Source: a bacterium (GTDB lineage Bacteria; Tectomicrobia; Entotheonellia; Entotheonellales; Entotheonellaceae). From it: DNA of 20,102 nucleotides. Made by a program: the position numbers and the translations under genes. The notes under the pieces were generated by a model. That model did no database searches. It worked only from the letters and a program-made list of their open reading frames with translations, and had not been told where the DNA came from. Positions 7,474 to 15,512 of this stretch are shown piece after piece (position 1 is the stretch's first letter; the number at the start of each line of letters is the position of its first letter). Where the stretch lies: NCBI GenBank assembly GCA_027294925.1, contig JAPULM010000553.1, forward strand, positions 1-20,102, given 5' to 3'.

Positions 7474-10356
7474 TTAGCGCGTGACGATGGTCGGCTCAGG
7501 AGCTTGCACCAACGGTGTTCGGATCGGGGCCACAGGGTTGCCAACAACCAGGATAAACCGTTCGGGTGTGATGACCTTTTTAGCCTCAGCGGCGATGTCG
7601 GCGCGGGAAAAGGCCAGGATTTGATCAAGCAAGCCTTCAACATCTTCTAGACGGGTGCCGTGGTACTCCAGATCAGATAGCAGACTTACCCAGAAACGGG
7701 GTCGTTCGAGCATCGTGTCGATGCTGTTTTTCAACTGTTTACGGACCGTGTTGAGTTCTTCGTCGGTTGGACCCTCAGCGGCAAATTTTTCGACCACAGA
7801 ACGGGCGACCCGAACTGCCTCGGCAATGTTATCTGGGTCTGCCGTGAAGGCCACGTACAGGGCGCTCAGGTTAGGATAGATTTTATTAGGTTGCGCAAAG
7901 ACGCTGGCCGCATAGGTCAAACCGCGCTTTTCACGCACCTCCTCTCGCAAACGTCCTTCTAAGATGCGTGAGATCAAATGAATTAAGCGACGACCGCGCA
8001 CTTCCTGCCAGGCTGCACTACGCCACATTAACATTGTGTAGGCCCGCGGCGTAATGGTTTCGACGTCGATGGTTTTGCTCAGCGGTCCGCTAATATTTCC
8101 TAGCTGACGTAAGGGCTCAAGGGTGCGATCGTGCCGTGGCCGTTTCGACAATGAGCCGAGATATTTAGCTGCCAGATGTAAGGCGCGCTGCAGCGCGATA
8201 TCGCCAACTATGGCCACTTCCATTGGGGCCTGGCGCAGAATATCGTCGAGCCAGGCTTGCGCCCGCGGTATGTCGTTGGCGCGGGCGATGGCTTGGTCGG
8301 TGCTCAGTATAGCTTGGCGTGGATCGTGATTGCTTAAGGCGAGGCGGGCCATAACCTGCACACGTGCCCTGATATTGGTCTGAAAAGAGGCCAAACTTTG
8401 CAACTGTCGTTGCTTCCATAACATGACGCTGGGCGGTTCAATTTTGGCGTCTTGTAGTAAAAGGTGGGCCAGCTGCAAACCGTCTTCCAGCGCCTCTGGT
8501 GTTCCGGACACGTGAAGCACTAAAGCATCCTGCGTCATACGGCCTGCCACGGACACTTTTTTCCCGCTCATGACGTTACGAATTACTGTCGATGAGAATT
8601 GGCCTGTGGCCGGTTGTGATAGAGCCAGAGCACCCAGACTGGTAATACCGCGCAGGTCAGGTGTTTCGCGAATTTTACCGCCTGGCAGAGTGATGGCTAC
8701 CGTCACGTGGTCTTGCTTGAAATCCATAAATCGGTAGTGCAGGCGAACGTTGTTGGCGAAGGTGGCGTGGGTGATGTTGAGCGGCGCAAAATGGTCTTGC
8801 TCGGTGATGACGCCTGGTTGGGGTTCCTGCTCTAGTAATGAGGTGGGTTGTGCCGTGTCCTGCCAGGCTTCGACAGAGATGCCTAGGGCCGTATGGACCA
8901 GCGCCAATATCTCATCTTGCTTGGGTACGGGCAGGTTGTCTTGCTCTGGCAGGGTTAGGATGAACGCCTTGTGTTCGGGTGTATAATGCGCATTAAAGGC
9001 CGTACTCACGTCATCCAGGCTGATCCCCGGGAGGTGTTGACGCATCAATTGTAAGTTTTGCTGTGCGGAACGGGGTTGCTCGCCATTGGCGACGGCCCGG
9101 TTCATACTGCGCAGGAACGCAGAGGCCTCTCGTGTTACTGCGGTTTGCGCCGCGTGTTCGGCTGACACTAGGGTAGCGCGTTTTGCCTGATCGAGCTCCT
9201 GGGCTGTAAAGCCGTATTGCCGCGCCCGCTGAATTTCGATTAGCAACCCCTTGAAAGCTGCTGCCCAGGCTGTTGGTTCGGCATTCGCTTCGGCGCTGAA
9301 TTGTTGGGCGACATTGAATAATGATGATTGGCGTAAGTGAGCGCTTTGATAGGGCGCACTGCCTTCTTGTACGAGTTGATGGAGGCGTTGGTTGATGATC
9401 CATGCGCCTAGATTGCCGACCAGCCGACGGCGAAAATCGGCCTGACTGTATAGTGGCATGTGCTGCCGGATGCCGAGCATTTCGATCGAGGCCGTGGTTA
9501 CTTCAGGATCGGTGACCACAATGGCGCGTTGTTGGGTGTAGGGTGTTATGCCATGTGGCTTGTCCGCTGGGGGCGGCTGATCGCGTTGCCAGCCGCCAAA
9601 GTGTTTGGCAACGGCCGCTGCAATGGTTTTGACCGGGGCGTCGCCGACCGCCAGAATGGTCACATTACTCGGGTGATACCAGGTGCTGTAATAGTCCTGA
9701 AAATCATCGCGTTGTAGTTGCTTGAGGGTGGTTTCCAGACCAATCGGTAACCGTTGGGCCAGGCGAGAACCGGGTAGAAGTGCCGGCAGGAGTTTTTCCG
9801 TCAGGCGTTGCCCGGCGCCTTTACGTGAGCGTTTTTCTTCTAGGATGACGTTACGCTCACGGTCGATTTCGGTTTGGCTCAAACGCATGCGAAACGCCAC
9901 GTCGGCGAGGAAAAGCAGGCCCTTGTCAATGGTCTCGGGGTCGGTATTGGGGAGACTGATGATGTAGGTTGTCTGATTAAAACCGGTAAAGGCATTTTGG
10001 TGTTGGCCAAATCGTAGCCCGAGAGATTCGAAATAGGTGATCAACTCACCGGGTGGAAAGTGTTCGGTACCGTTAAAAGCCATGTGTTCCAGATAGTGGG
10101 CGATACCCTCTTGACCGTCTGCTTCATTGATGGAGCCAGTGCTAACGTGCATCCAGAGGGCAATTTTGCCAGGTGGCGTTGCGTGTGATCGGAGCCAATA
10201 AGTGACGCCGTTGTCCAGACGGCCCATATGGATGGCTGGATCTGTTGGTAAAGGCGTCGATCCGTCCGCCGCCGCTAGCAGCAGGACGAGTAATTGCAAC
10301 ATCAACAACAGGAACATGAAACTCATCAGGCGGCATGTATGCCTTAACACCGGCAT
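7474..10356 (-). CDS. M16-family zinc metalloprotease (PqqL-like, periplasmic)
   Basis: A 960-aa protease made of two fused M16 halves. Residues 11-30 are a long hydrophobic stretch (signal peptide or anchor), so the enzyme should act outside the cytoplasm. The active half has the inverted zinc motif HYLEH (H87, E90, H91), with the third ligand in ERNVILEE (E173 or E174). The second half (about 520-930) keeps the fold, with the RGLTYAASVF segment, but no HxxEH, as normal for M16B/PqqL-type enzymes that form a peptide-degrading chamber. The start is supported by AGGGAGA about 8 bases upstream of the ATG. A minus-strand TATAAT at 10521-10526 is a possible -10 with a poor -35. The stop lies 26 bases from the convergent oxidoreductase stop. 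Physiological substrates unknown. Confidence 0.92.
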   Translation of the reverse strand: MPVLRHTCRLMSFMFLLLMLQLLVLLLAAADGSTPLPTDPAIHMGRLDNGVTYWLRSHATPPGKIALWMHVSTGSINEADGQEGIAHYLEHMAFNGTEHFPPGELITYFESLGLRFGQHQNAFTGFNQTTYIISLPNTDPETIDKGLLFLADVAFRMRLSQTEIDRERNVILEEKRSRKGAGQRLTEKLLPALLPGSRLAQRLPIGLETTLKQLQRDDFQDYYSTWYHPSNVTILAVGDAPVKTIAAAVAKHFGGWQRDQPPPADKPHGITPYTQQRAIVVTDPEVTTASIEMLGIRQHMPLYSQADFRRRLVGNLGAWIINQRLHQLVQEGSAPYQSAHLRQSSLFNVAQQFSAEANAEPTAWAAAFKGLLIEIQRARQYGFTAQELDQAKRATLVSAEHAAQTAVTREASAFLRSMNRAVANGEQPRSAQQNLQLMRQHLPGISLDDVSTAFNAHYTPEHKAFILTLPEQDNLPVPKQDEILALVHTALGISVEAWQDTAQPTSLLEQEPQPGVITEQDHFAPLNITHATFANNVRLHYRFMDFKQDHVTVAITLPGGKIRETPDLRGITSLGALALSQPATGQFSSTVIRNVMSGKKVSVAGRMTQDALVLHVSGTPEALEDGLQLAHLLLQDAKIEPPSVMLWKQRQLQSLASFQTNIRARVQVMARLALSNHDPRQAILSTDQAIARANDIPRAQAWLDDILRQAPMEVAIVGDIALQRALHLAAKYLGSLSKRPRHDRTLEPLRQLGNISGPLSKTIDVETITPRAYTMLMWRSAAWQEVRGRRLIHLISRILEGRLREEVREKRGLTYAASVFAQPNKIYPNLSALYVAFTADPDNIAEAVRVARSVVEKFAAEGPTDEELNTVRKQLKNSIDTMLERPRFWVSLLSDLEYHGTRLEDVEGLLDQILAFSRADIAAEAKKVITPERFILVVGNPVAPIRTPLVQAPEPTIVTR

Positions 10357-10582
10357 GCGGCTATCTCCCTATGATCGGGTCCAGAATCCCTGGGGGTCAA
10401 ATTGACGTAGTAAACGGAGTTCCGTTGCTGAATATTTGTCTGTGGGCCATTTTTGTCTTAGGCAATCCCAGACCTCTAGAAGGCATACCATTTCCCATGT
10501 TTTCTAGGGTCTATCGTTATATTATACGTCTCTTGACGATTACTGGCCGCTGATAATCAATCTGCTTCGAAGTCTCTCTTAT

Positions 10583-11515
10583 TTATTCCGCTGCTGCATG
10601 CCAAAGATGTCGGAATTGTGTGGCGACTACTTGCTCGTACGGTACCAGCGTGTCAAGAAAACCTAAGGCCTGAGCGAATCGGTTCGTCATGTTAACGCTA
10701 TATTCGGAAATCACCGGATCGTAGAATGGCAAATCCCGCTCCACCAGGGTGGCGATCAATGCTGCCGCGTCCGGTGGAAAACGGCGTTGTCCAACGATTG
10801 TTGCCTGAGTGGGATCCGTGCGTAACACCTGTTGGGCGCGGATGATACCTCGTACTGCTGCCGCCACCTGCTCAGGGTGCCGCTCAATCAGGGTATCGGT
10901 GGTGAGCAGCGCACTGAAGGTGAAATTTTTAGCGCTAGGCGGACCGTCGCCGCGTCGAACATCGACGATAATGGCGCCAACTCCACGTCGTACAGCAGTT
11001 TCGCTGCCCAGAGCGTTAGCCCAGAAGCCGTCGAGTTGACCCGCTTCCAGTGCTTGGGCGGCCAGGATGCCGAATGACACATCGGGCGCATCTGCACCCG
11101 GCACCTGGCTGATCTGTATCTGATCCTGCAGTGGATCGATGCCGGCTTCGGCCAGCAAACGCCGCAGGGCTGACTCAGGGCCTGGTGCGGCGCCAATGCG
11201 TAAGCCTTTTATGGCTTGCAGGTCGCCTCGCGCCACGCCGAGATCGGCCCGCAACACCAGGAGCCAGGGAGTGCCTTGCGACAGGGCGACGATAAGCTTG
11301 GCGCCTTGCCAGTTGGGAAATGCCTGCGGGGCCATATGGCTGCCTGTCGCAACGGCATCAACCGATCCGTCGCGTAGGGCGCTTACTGCTTTGGGGGCTG
11401 GCGTCAGCAGCTCAACATGGGCGTCGAGGCCCTCGGCTTGAAACAAGCCCAATTCCTCTGCGGCAAGGGCTGGGAAGTATGAATTGGTTATCAGATCGGG
11501 GACGACAATACGCAT
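10583..11515 (-). CDS. ABC-type substrate-binding protein, NMT1/SsuA-like, without signal peptide
   Basis: A 310-aa periplasmic-binding-protein type II fold, NMT1/THI5/SsuA/TauA group. The start MRIVVPDLITNSYFPALAAE is followed by ELGLFQAEGL, the family's opening pattern, then RDGSVDAVATG, LKGLRIG-like IKGLRIGAAPG and GQLDGFWAN. I place the start at the ATG at 11513-11515, because AGGAG lies 7 bases before it and the first beta strand begins right after; an ATG 13 codons upstream has no ribosome binding site. Neither start gives a signal peptide or a lipoprotein Cys. No permease or ATPase gene is adjacent, so this is an orphan: either a binding protein using distant partners, or a cytoplasmic enzyme or sensor on the same fold. 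Ligand unknown. The 10357-10582 gap downstream holds nothing clear. Confidence 0.85.
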   Translation of the reverse strand: MRIVVPDLITNSYFPALAAEELGLFQAEGLDAHVELLTPAPKAVSALRDGSVDAVATGSHMAPQAFPNWQGAKLIVALSQGTPWLLVLRADLGVARGDLQAIKGLRIGAAPGPESALRRLLAEAGIDPLQDQIQISQVPGADAPDVSFGILAAQALEAGQLDGFWANALGSETAVRRGVGAIIVDVRRGDGPPSAKNFTFSALLTTDTLIERHPEQVAAAVRGIIRAQQVLRTDPTQATIVGQRRFPPDAAALIATLVERDLPFYDPVISEYSVNMTNRFAQALGFLDTLVPYEQVVATQFRHLWHAAAE

Positions 11516-11620
11516 TGCAGGGCTCCTATGGAAATATCTTTTTAGTGCAACCAAAACTAAGCAGGTATTTTTTGTTGTAAATTCAATGCGTTATATGACC
11601 GAGGACTTCCATGCGGTTCT

Positions 11621-11787
11621 TCACCACATGGCTACACGCCGATTCGACTGACGTAACAGGACTTGACACTGTTCGGCTTCGTGGCGCAGTAGCTTTGGGT
11701 ACGATCCGTCAGGTCACTGACTTGGCCCTGCCGGTACCGCTCAGCTAGAGCATGTAAGCGTTCGGCTGTCAACGTGTTCGCTGTCAC
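11621..11787 (-). pseudogene. Possible broken small gene of unknown function
   Basis: A GTG start (11787) with a nearby GGAG leads into TANTLTAERLHALAERYRQG, which looks protein-like. The open frame runs to 11632 but ends in an unconvincing tail. In another frame, the same DNA gives KLLRHEAEQCQVLLRQSN and stops at 11621, which looks more like a real helix. A single frameshift near 11700 would join the two. I recognise no family. It lies just downstream of the transposase remnant and may be part of the same debris. Confidence 0.25.
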
Positions 11788-11828
11788 GGTTCTCTCTCCT
11801 GTGCTACGTACAACTCTTTCTGCCATCG

Positions 11829-12204
11829 TCAAGCAACCTTCTCTTTAAAACGGTATTCATGATGCAAGCCGCCAAGGACTGGATGAGCTACCACCCGCAG
11901 ACCGAGTTTGATCAATAATTCGTTGGTGATGCGCTCCTGGCCCCAGGTCGGATTGTCCCTCGCCATTTGGCGAATGAGCACTTGCAGCTCCGCCGGAATC
12001 CATGCCATGGGTGACGGGTTTCGGTTTTACCTGACGCTCCTGATAGAGCGCCAACTGTTTGCGCAGAAAAAGGTTCTCTGCGGCGATCGCAGGGTTCGGG
12101 CACAGACAGAGCCGGAAGAAACGCAGGGCATCGAAAAGAAACGTCCGCAGCATGTGTGCTAGCTGAGGCAGACGGTGAATCAGGTGCGAGAGTCTGGTCA
12201 TCAT
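11829..12204 (-). pseudogene. Degenerate integrase-core transposase remnant with internal deletions
   Basis: Three parts of one transposase family (integrase-core, IS481/IS3-like) appear in order but lack the middle. First is the N-terminal helix block ending AAENLFLRKQLALYQERQV. Next, in a different frame, is the HTH segment IPAELQVLIRQMARDNPTWG followed by QERITNELLIKLGLRV. This joins directly to the family's C-terminus, AHPVLGGLHHEYRFKEKVA, stopping at 11829-11831. The linker between parts one and two and the whole DDE catalytic core (normally about 150 residues) are gone. It cannot be active. I found no terminal inverted repeats that would delimit the element. Confidence 0.8.
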
Positions 12205-12496
12205 GATGTGTTCCGCTGAGCTGTTTCCAACGTCTATTGTCGTTGCTCAGTAGACTGATGTCCAGTGTTGTTGCGCCTAACGATCCGTGTGCCTTGTTCG
12301 AGCTGACCCGCCAACAGCACTAAGACGCAATAATTGCGGACCACAGGTAAAGTGGTTATGACGGCCAGAGGCGAATTCGTTTAACACACACGGTCTGGCC
12401 GAATTAAAGATCTCCGTGTTTTATGCCGAATAAAAATGCCATATCGATGGACTTATATCAGGTGATGATCTGCCTGCAACAACAACGAGGTAATCC
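12205..12496. other. Intergenic region with an 8-bp inverted repeat
   Basis: CGGCCAGA (12362-12369) and TCTGGCCG (12394-12401) are exact reverse complements, 24 bases apart; inside the loop lies the palindrome CGAATTCG (12372-12379). The repeat is about 100 bases upstream of the PilZ gene and about 160 bases from the transposase remnant, so it could be an operator or the trace of an element end. No T-run follows and no convincing promoter was found. Confidence 0.4.
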
Positions 12497-12985
12497 ATGG
12501 CTGTAAACATAATGCCTGAAGAAGTAAACCAGGAGAGTAGCAACGAAATAGAGATCACCTGCCCGGAATGCAAAACAACCCGGACGATTAATGTTGCGAA
12601 ATATCGCAGCAGCAGAAGACGAATAAAGGCCAAATGTGGGTGTGGTTGTATCTTTGACATGTCTGATATCAGTGCCGATATGCGAAAATTTTATCGTAAA
12701 AAAGCAAATTTGAGAGGTTCATATTCCAATATCAATATGAACAAAACGGGATTTATGCGTGTCAAAGATGTCTCCTATACCGGCATCTCCTTTGAGTTGG
12801 AGAAAAAAGATGACCTTATAGCCGGCGATACGCTCGGGGTCAGATTTGTTCTGGATGATGAAAGGAAAACCGAAATTCATCGGGCTGTGGTGGTGAAGAA
12901 TGTACGCGGCAAACTCATTGGCGTTGAATTCTGTGACAATCAAGTCTTTGATATTGAATTATGTTATTACATCGCGCTTAGTTAG
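12497..12985 (+). CDS. PilZ-domain protein with N-terminal zinc-ribbon-like motif
   Basis: A 162-aa cytoplasmic protein, predicted to bind cyclic di-GMP. The N-terminal part has TCPEC (C22, C25) and KCGCGC (C47, C49, C51), spaced like a zinc ribbon. The PilZ domain follows: RKFYR (R63xxxR67) fits the arginine motif, and DVSYTG (91-96) is the D-x-S-x-x-G motif 24 residues later, as in typical c-di-GMP binders. ATG 12497 is preceded by GAGG (12487-12490) at proper spacing. The gene is visibly richer in A+T than its neighbours and sits between transposase debris and a hairpin-bearing spacer, which suggests acquisition from elsewhere. Its output target cannot be told from the sequence. Confidence 0.8.
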   Translation: MAVNIMPEEVNQESSNEIEITCPECKTTRTINVAKYRSSRRRIKAKCGCGCIFDMSDISADMRKFYRKKANLRGSYSNINMNKTGFMRVKDVSYTGISFELEKKDDLIAGDTLGVRFVLDDERKTEIHRAVVVKNVRGKLIGVEFCDNQVFDIELCYYIALS

Positions 12986-13046
12986 CGTTCTGCCATATAA
13001 TAAATCTGTACTTACCGTATTTGCTCCCCCTCTATCCTTACGTTTT

Positions 13047-13070
13047 GGTCGTCGGTTACTGCCGACGACC
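13047..13070. other. Perfect 9-bp stem-loop downstream of the PilZ gene
   Basis: GGTCGTCGG (13047-13055) and CCGACGACC (13062-13070) are exact complements with a TTACTG loop. It lies between two convergent genes, where a bidirectional terminator would be expected, but neither strand has a T-run directly after the stem. It may still stabilise or end transcripts, or be a dispersed palindromic repeat. Confidence 0.5.
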
Positions 13071-13126
13071 CCGCATCCAAATAAGATAATTCTTACCACA
13101 CCTCTATCATCCTGCGCGTGAGTTTC

Positions 13127-13151
13127 AAGATGGTAGTTGCTACAATCTTTT
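13127..13151 (+). terminator. Weak candidate terminator for the PilZ gene
   Basis: AAGAT and GTAG (13127-13136, one mismatch) pair with CTAC and ATCTT (13140-13149) around a TTG loop. A short T-run ends at 13151. The stem is A+T-rich and the T-run short, so efficiency would be low. Confidence 0.3.
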
Positions 13152-13251
13152 CCTAAGTTCCTTTGGATTTTTGTTGCCCAAACGTGACACCGCCTGGGAA
13201 AGCAAGAGAATGCGCCCTGCCAAACTGGCCAGGCAATCGCGCTAGGCAGGA

Positions 13252-14235
13252 CTAGAGTGACGGGGTGCGCAATTCCGGCACCACCCACATCGGTTGCGCG
13301 CCTGAAGCGACACGTTGCACATTATCAAAAGCGTTACGAAACGCTTTGGTCCAATTTTCCCAGGTTGGGCCGGCTGTATGCGGCGTGATGGTTACATTTT
13401 CTAGGGCCAATAAAGGATGGTCCGTCGGTGGCGGCTCCTCGACCATGACATCAAGCCCAGCAGCAGAGATTTGCCGTGTGGTTAGTGCTCGATGTAAGGC
13501 ATTCTCATCCACTACGGGTCCACGGCAGGTGTTGATTAAAATTGCGCTATCTTTCATTGCCGCAAACTCGCGCGTGCTCATCATATTGCGGGTACGATCA
13601 TTCAGTGGCACATGTAAGGAAACCACATCTGAGGCGCGCAGCAGTTCGGGAAAAAGTGCGAATTTTACGCCGAGGACATCTTCCTGATCCTCAGTCAGGC
13701 GGATGGTGTCGTAATACTGCACCCGCATATCAAACGCCTGGGCGCGCCGCGCCACTTTTTTGCCAATTGTGCCAAGACCCACGATACCCAGAGTCTTAGC
13801 GGACAGTTCGTAGAGGCGGGTTTGGTCGAAATCTCCCACGCGCCATTTACCGCTAATCACGTTATTGTGCTGCCAGGCGAGCTTTTTGTAAACTGATAGC
13901 ATGAGCAACATCGTGTGCTCAGCCACGGCAACGGAATTTGAACCACCGTTATTGGAAATTGGCACCCGCGCCTGGCGAGCAGCTTCGACATCGACACGAT
14001 CATATCCGGCGCTGATCAGTTGTACCAATTTTAAGCCTGGCGCCTGACGGTAAAAATCAGCCCCCATAAACTCACGGGCAAAGCCCATAAAATATTCCGC
14101 ATCTTGGATGGCGTTGGGGAATTCAGGATCGCTCTGATCAACGATTTGCAACTCATAGCCTTCCGGTAGCATACCACGAGCGATGTCCATAACGGAGGAC
14201 GGAAGGGCGGGGGAAAAAACAATCTTCGCTGCCAT
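13252..14235 (-). CDS. D-isomer-specific 2-hydroxyacid dehydrogenase
   Basis: A 327-aa cytoplasmic NAD(P)-dependent dehydrogenase that interconverts a 2-hydroxyacid and the 2-keto acid. The NAD-binding motif is GIVGLGTIGKKVARRA (G153, G155, G158). The catalytic trio is all present: Arg238 in NTCRGPVVDE, Glu267 in DVMVEEPP and His286 in TPHTAG, the last followed by the W-E-N-W segment. The ATG at 14233-14235 is chosen because AAGGAG lies at the correct spacing; an ATG 7 codons further upstream overlaps that site. A promoter with a perfect -10 lies at 14333-14360. It is convergent with the PilZ gene and divergent from the PAC2 gene. It resembles phosphoglycerate, glyoxylate or hydroxypyruvate reductases; the exact substrate is not decidable. 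Confidence 0.9.
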   Translation of the reverse strand: MAAKIVFSPALPSSVMDIARGMLPEGYELQIVDQSDPEFPNAIQDAEYFMGFAREFMGADFYRQAPGLKLVQLISAGYDRVDVEAARQARVPISNNGGSNSVAVAEHTMLLMLSVYKKLAWQHNNVISGKWRVGDFDQTRLYELSAKTLGIVGLGTIGKKVARRAQAFDMRVQYYDTIRLTEDQEDVLGVKFALFPELLRASDVVSLHVPLNDRTRNMMSTREFAAMKDSAILINTCRGPVVDENALHRALTTRQISAAGLDVMVEEPPPTDHPLLALENVTITPHTAGPTWENWTKAFRNAFDNVQRVASGAQPMWVVPELRTPSL

Positions 14236-14332
14236 AATGCTCTCCTTATCGTTCATTTATGTCGTTAGCTGTGCGTAGTCCCGTCTTATTATCTACTGCA
14301 AGCAGCCTGATGTGGGTATTGCGGATGGCCCC

Positions 14333-14360
14333 ATTATACATGACAGGGCGGGAGAACCAA
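14333..14360 (-). promoter_or_regulatory. Putative promoter of the 2-hydroxyacid dehydrogenase gene
   Basis: On the minus strand, a perfect TATAAT (14338-14333) is preceded by TTGGTT (14360-14355) with a 16-base spacer. The -35 matches only in TTG. The start of transcription would be near 14327, about 90 bases from the ATG. Confidence 0.4.
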
Positions 14361-14445
14361 AAGATTCCATTAACGGAGGGTTATTCGAACCCTATACGGT
14401 CGACATATGAAACATAGTTTAGGTGAGGATCAAGATGCTTTCTAT

Positions 14446-14523
14446 TTGACAGGTCGGTAACGCTTTTGTTACCTTGCAAATAGGTTGTCTGCTTCTTGCC
14501 TAGCGGCGGCTACCGCCAGGAAG
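14446..14523 (+). promoter_or_regulatory. Leader of the PAC2 gene: TTGACA, inverted repeat and hairpin
   Basis: TTGACA (14446-14451) is a perfect -35, but the -10 position holds only TTACCT or TACCTT. The perfect repeat GGTAAC/GTTACC (14456-14461 and 14468-14473) lies right after it, where an operator or activator site would be expected. A second structure, CTT-CCT-GGCGG (14495-14509) pairing with CCGCC-AGG-AAG (14513-14523) with two bulges, would form a hairpin in the transcript, 61 bases before the start codon. Other bases of the 14257-14584 spacer hold the divergent promoter at 14333-14360. Confidence 0.3.
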
Positions 14524-14584
14524 CGAGAGTAACCAGACATGCATTTTGCATATTTTGTTAGTCAGTTTTGGGGAGGACCTCTCT

Positions 14585-15472
14585 ATGGAGGCGCTGTCGT
14601 TCACCACTATACCTGCCTTGAATCGACCGATCCTTCTGCTGGCGTTTTCCGGATGGAACGACGCTGGGGGAGCAGCCACCTTTGCCGCAAAATTTCTGGC
14701 CCAGCGCTTAGCCGCTCACAAATTCGCCAGTCTCGATCCGGAGAACTTCTACAATTTTACCGAGCAGCGCCCACAGGTTCGACTACGTAAAGATGAACGG
14801 GAAATTATTTGGCCAGCCAATGAATTCTCTTATGCCAAAGATCCCGGGCTGGTGCAAGACGTGATTGTCGGTCTGGGGGTTGAGCCACATCTGCAGTGGC
14901 GTACCTATATCAATGCCATTCTACACATCATAGAGGAATGTAACGTTGAATTGGTGGTGACGCTTGGCGCCTTGTTAGCCGATGTTGCCTATTCCCGGCC
15001 GGTGCGTTTGACGGGTACGGCTAGTGATCCGGATTTGGCCCAGCGTCTGCATTTGGCCGTATCAAAGTATGAAGGTCCGACGGGCATCGTTGGTGTGCTG
15101 CATGATACCTGTCGGCGCCGCGGCTTACCAGCCATCAGTATCTGGGCCAACGTTCCGCACTATATTGCCGCATCGCCGAATGTGAAGGCAGCCTTGGCCT
15201 TAGTACACCGGGTGTTTACCTTATTAGATTTCAGCTCGGACCTGGGTGATTTGGAACGTGCCTCTAGTGATTTTGATAAGCGGGTTACAAAAATATTGAC
15301 CTCTGATCCCAAAATTGCCGAATACGTCCGCCGTCTCGAAGAACGTGAGGGAGACGAGGATGAAGAGGGTGAAGAAATCGGCAGTACGGATGCGCTACCG
15401 AGTGGCAAAGAACTGGTCCAGGAGTTAGAACAATTCCTCCGCGAACAACGCCGTGAAGGGAAGGAGGAGTAA
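14585..15472 (+). CDS. PAC2-family protein (proteasome-assembly-chaperone-2-like)
   Basis: A 295-aa cytoplasmic protein of the PAC2 family, named for the eukaryotic proteasome assembly chaperone 2; bacterial members have no settled function. Diagnostic segments are FSGWNDAGGAATFAAKFL (21-38), TLGALLADVAYSRPVRLTG (126-144), and NVPHYIAASPNVKAAL (189-204), which match the family's GWNDAG and VPHYxxxSPNP patterns. An acidic linker (about 252-264) precedes a charged C-terminal helix. ATG 14585 is chosen because GGGAGGA (14571-14577) is properly placed; an ATG 13 codons upstream has no such site. It is convergent with miaB, with a 40-base gap that shows no obvious terminator. No proteasome or pup genes are in the window. 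Confidence 0.88.
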   Translation: MEALSFTTIPALNRPILLLAFSGWNDAGGAATFAAKFLAQRLAAHKFASLDPENFYNFTEQRPQVRLRKDEREIIWPANEFSYAKDPGLVQDVIVGLGVEPHLQWRTYINAILHIIEECNVELVVTLGALLADVAYSRPVRLTGTASDPDLAQRLHLAVSKYEGPTGIVGVLHDTCRRRGLPAISIWANVPHYIAASPNVKAALALVHRVFTLLDFSSDLGDLERASSDFDKRVTKILTSDPKIAEYVRRLEEREGDEDEEGEEIGSTDALPSGKELVQELEQFLREQRREGKEE

Positions 15473-15512
15473 TACGACTAGGCATGGTTTCCTTAATTGC
15501 GGTGCGCAGCAC

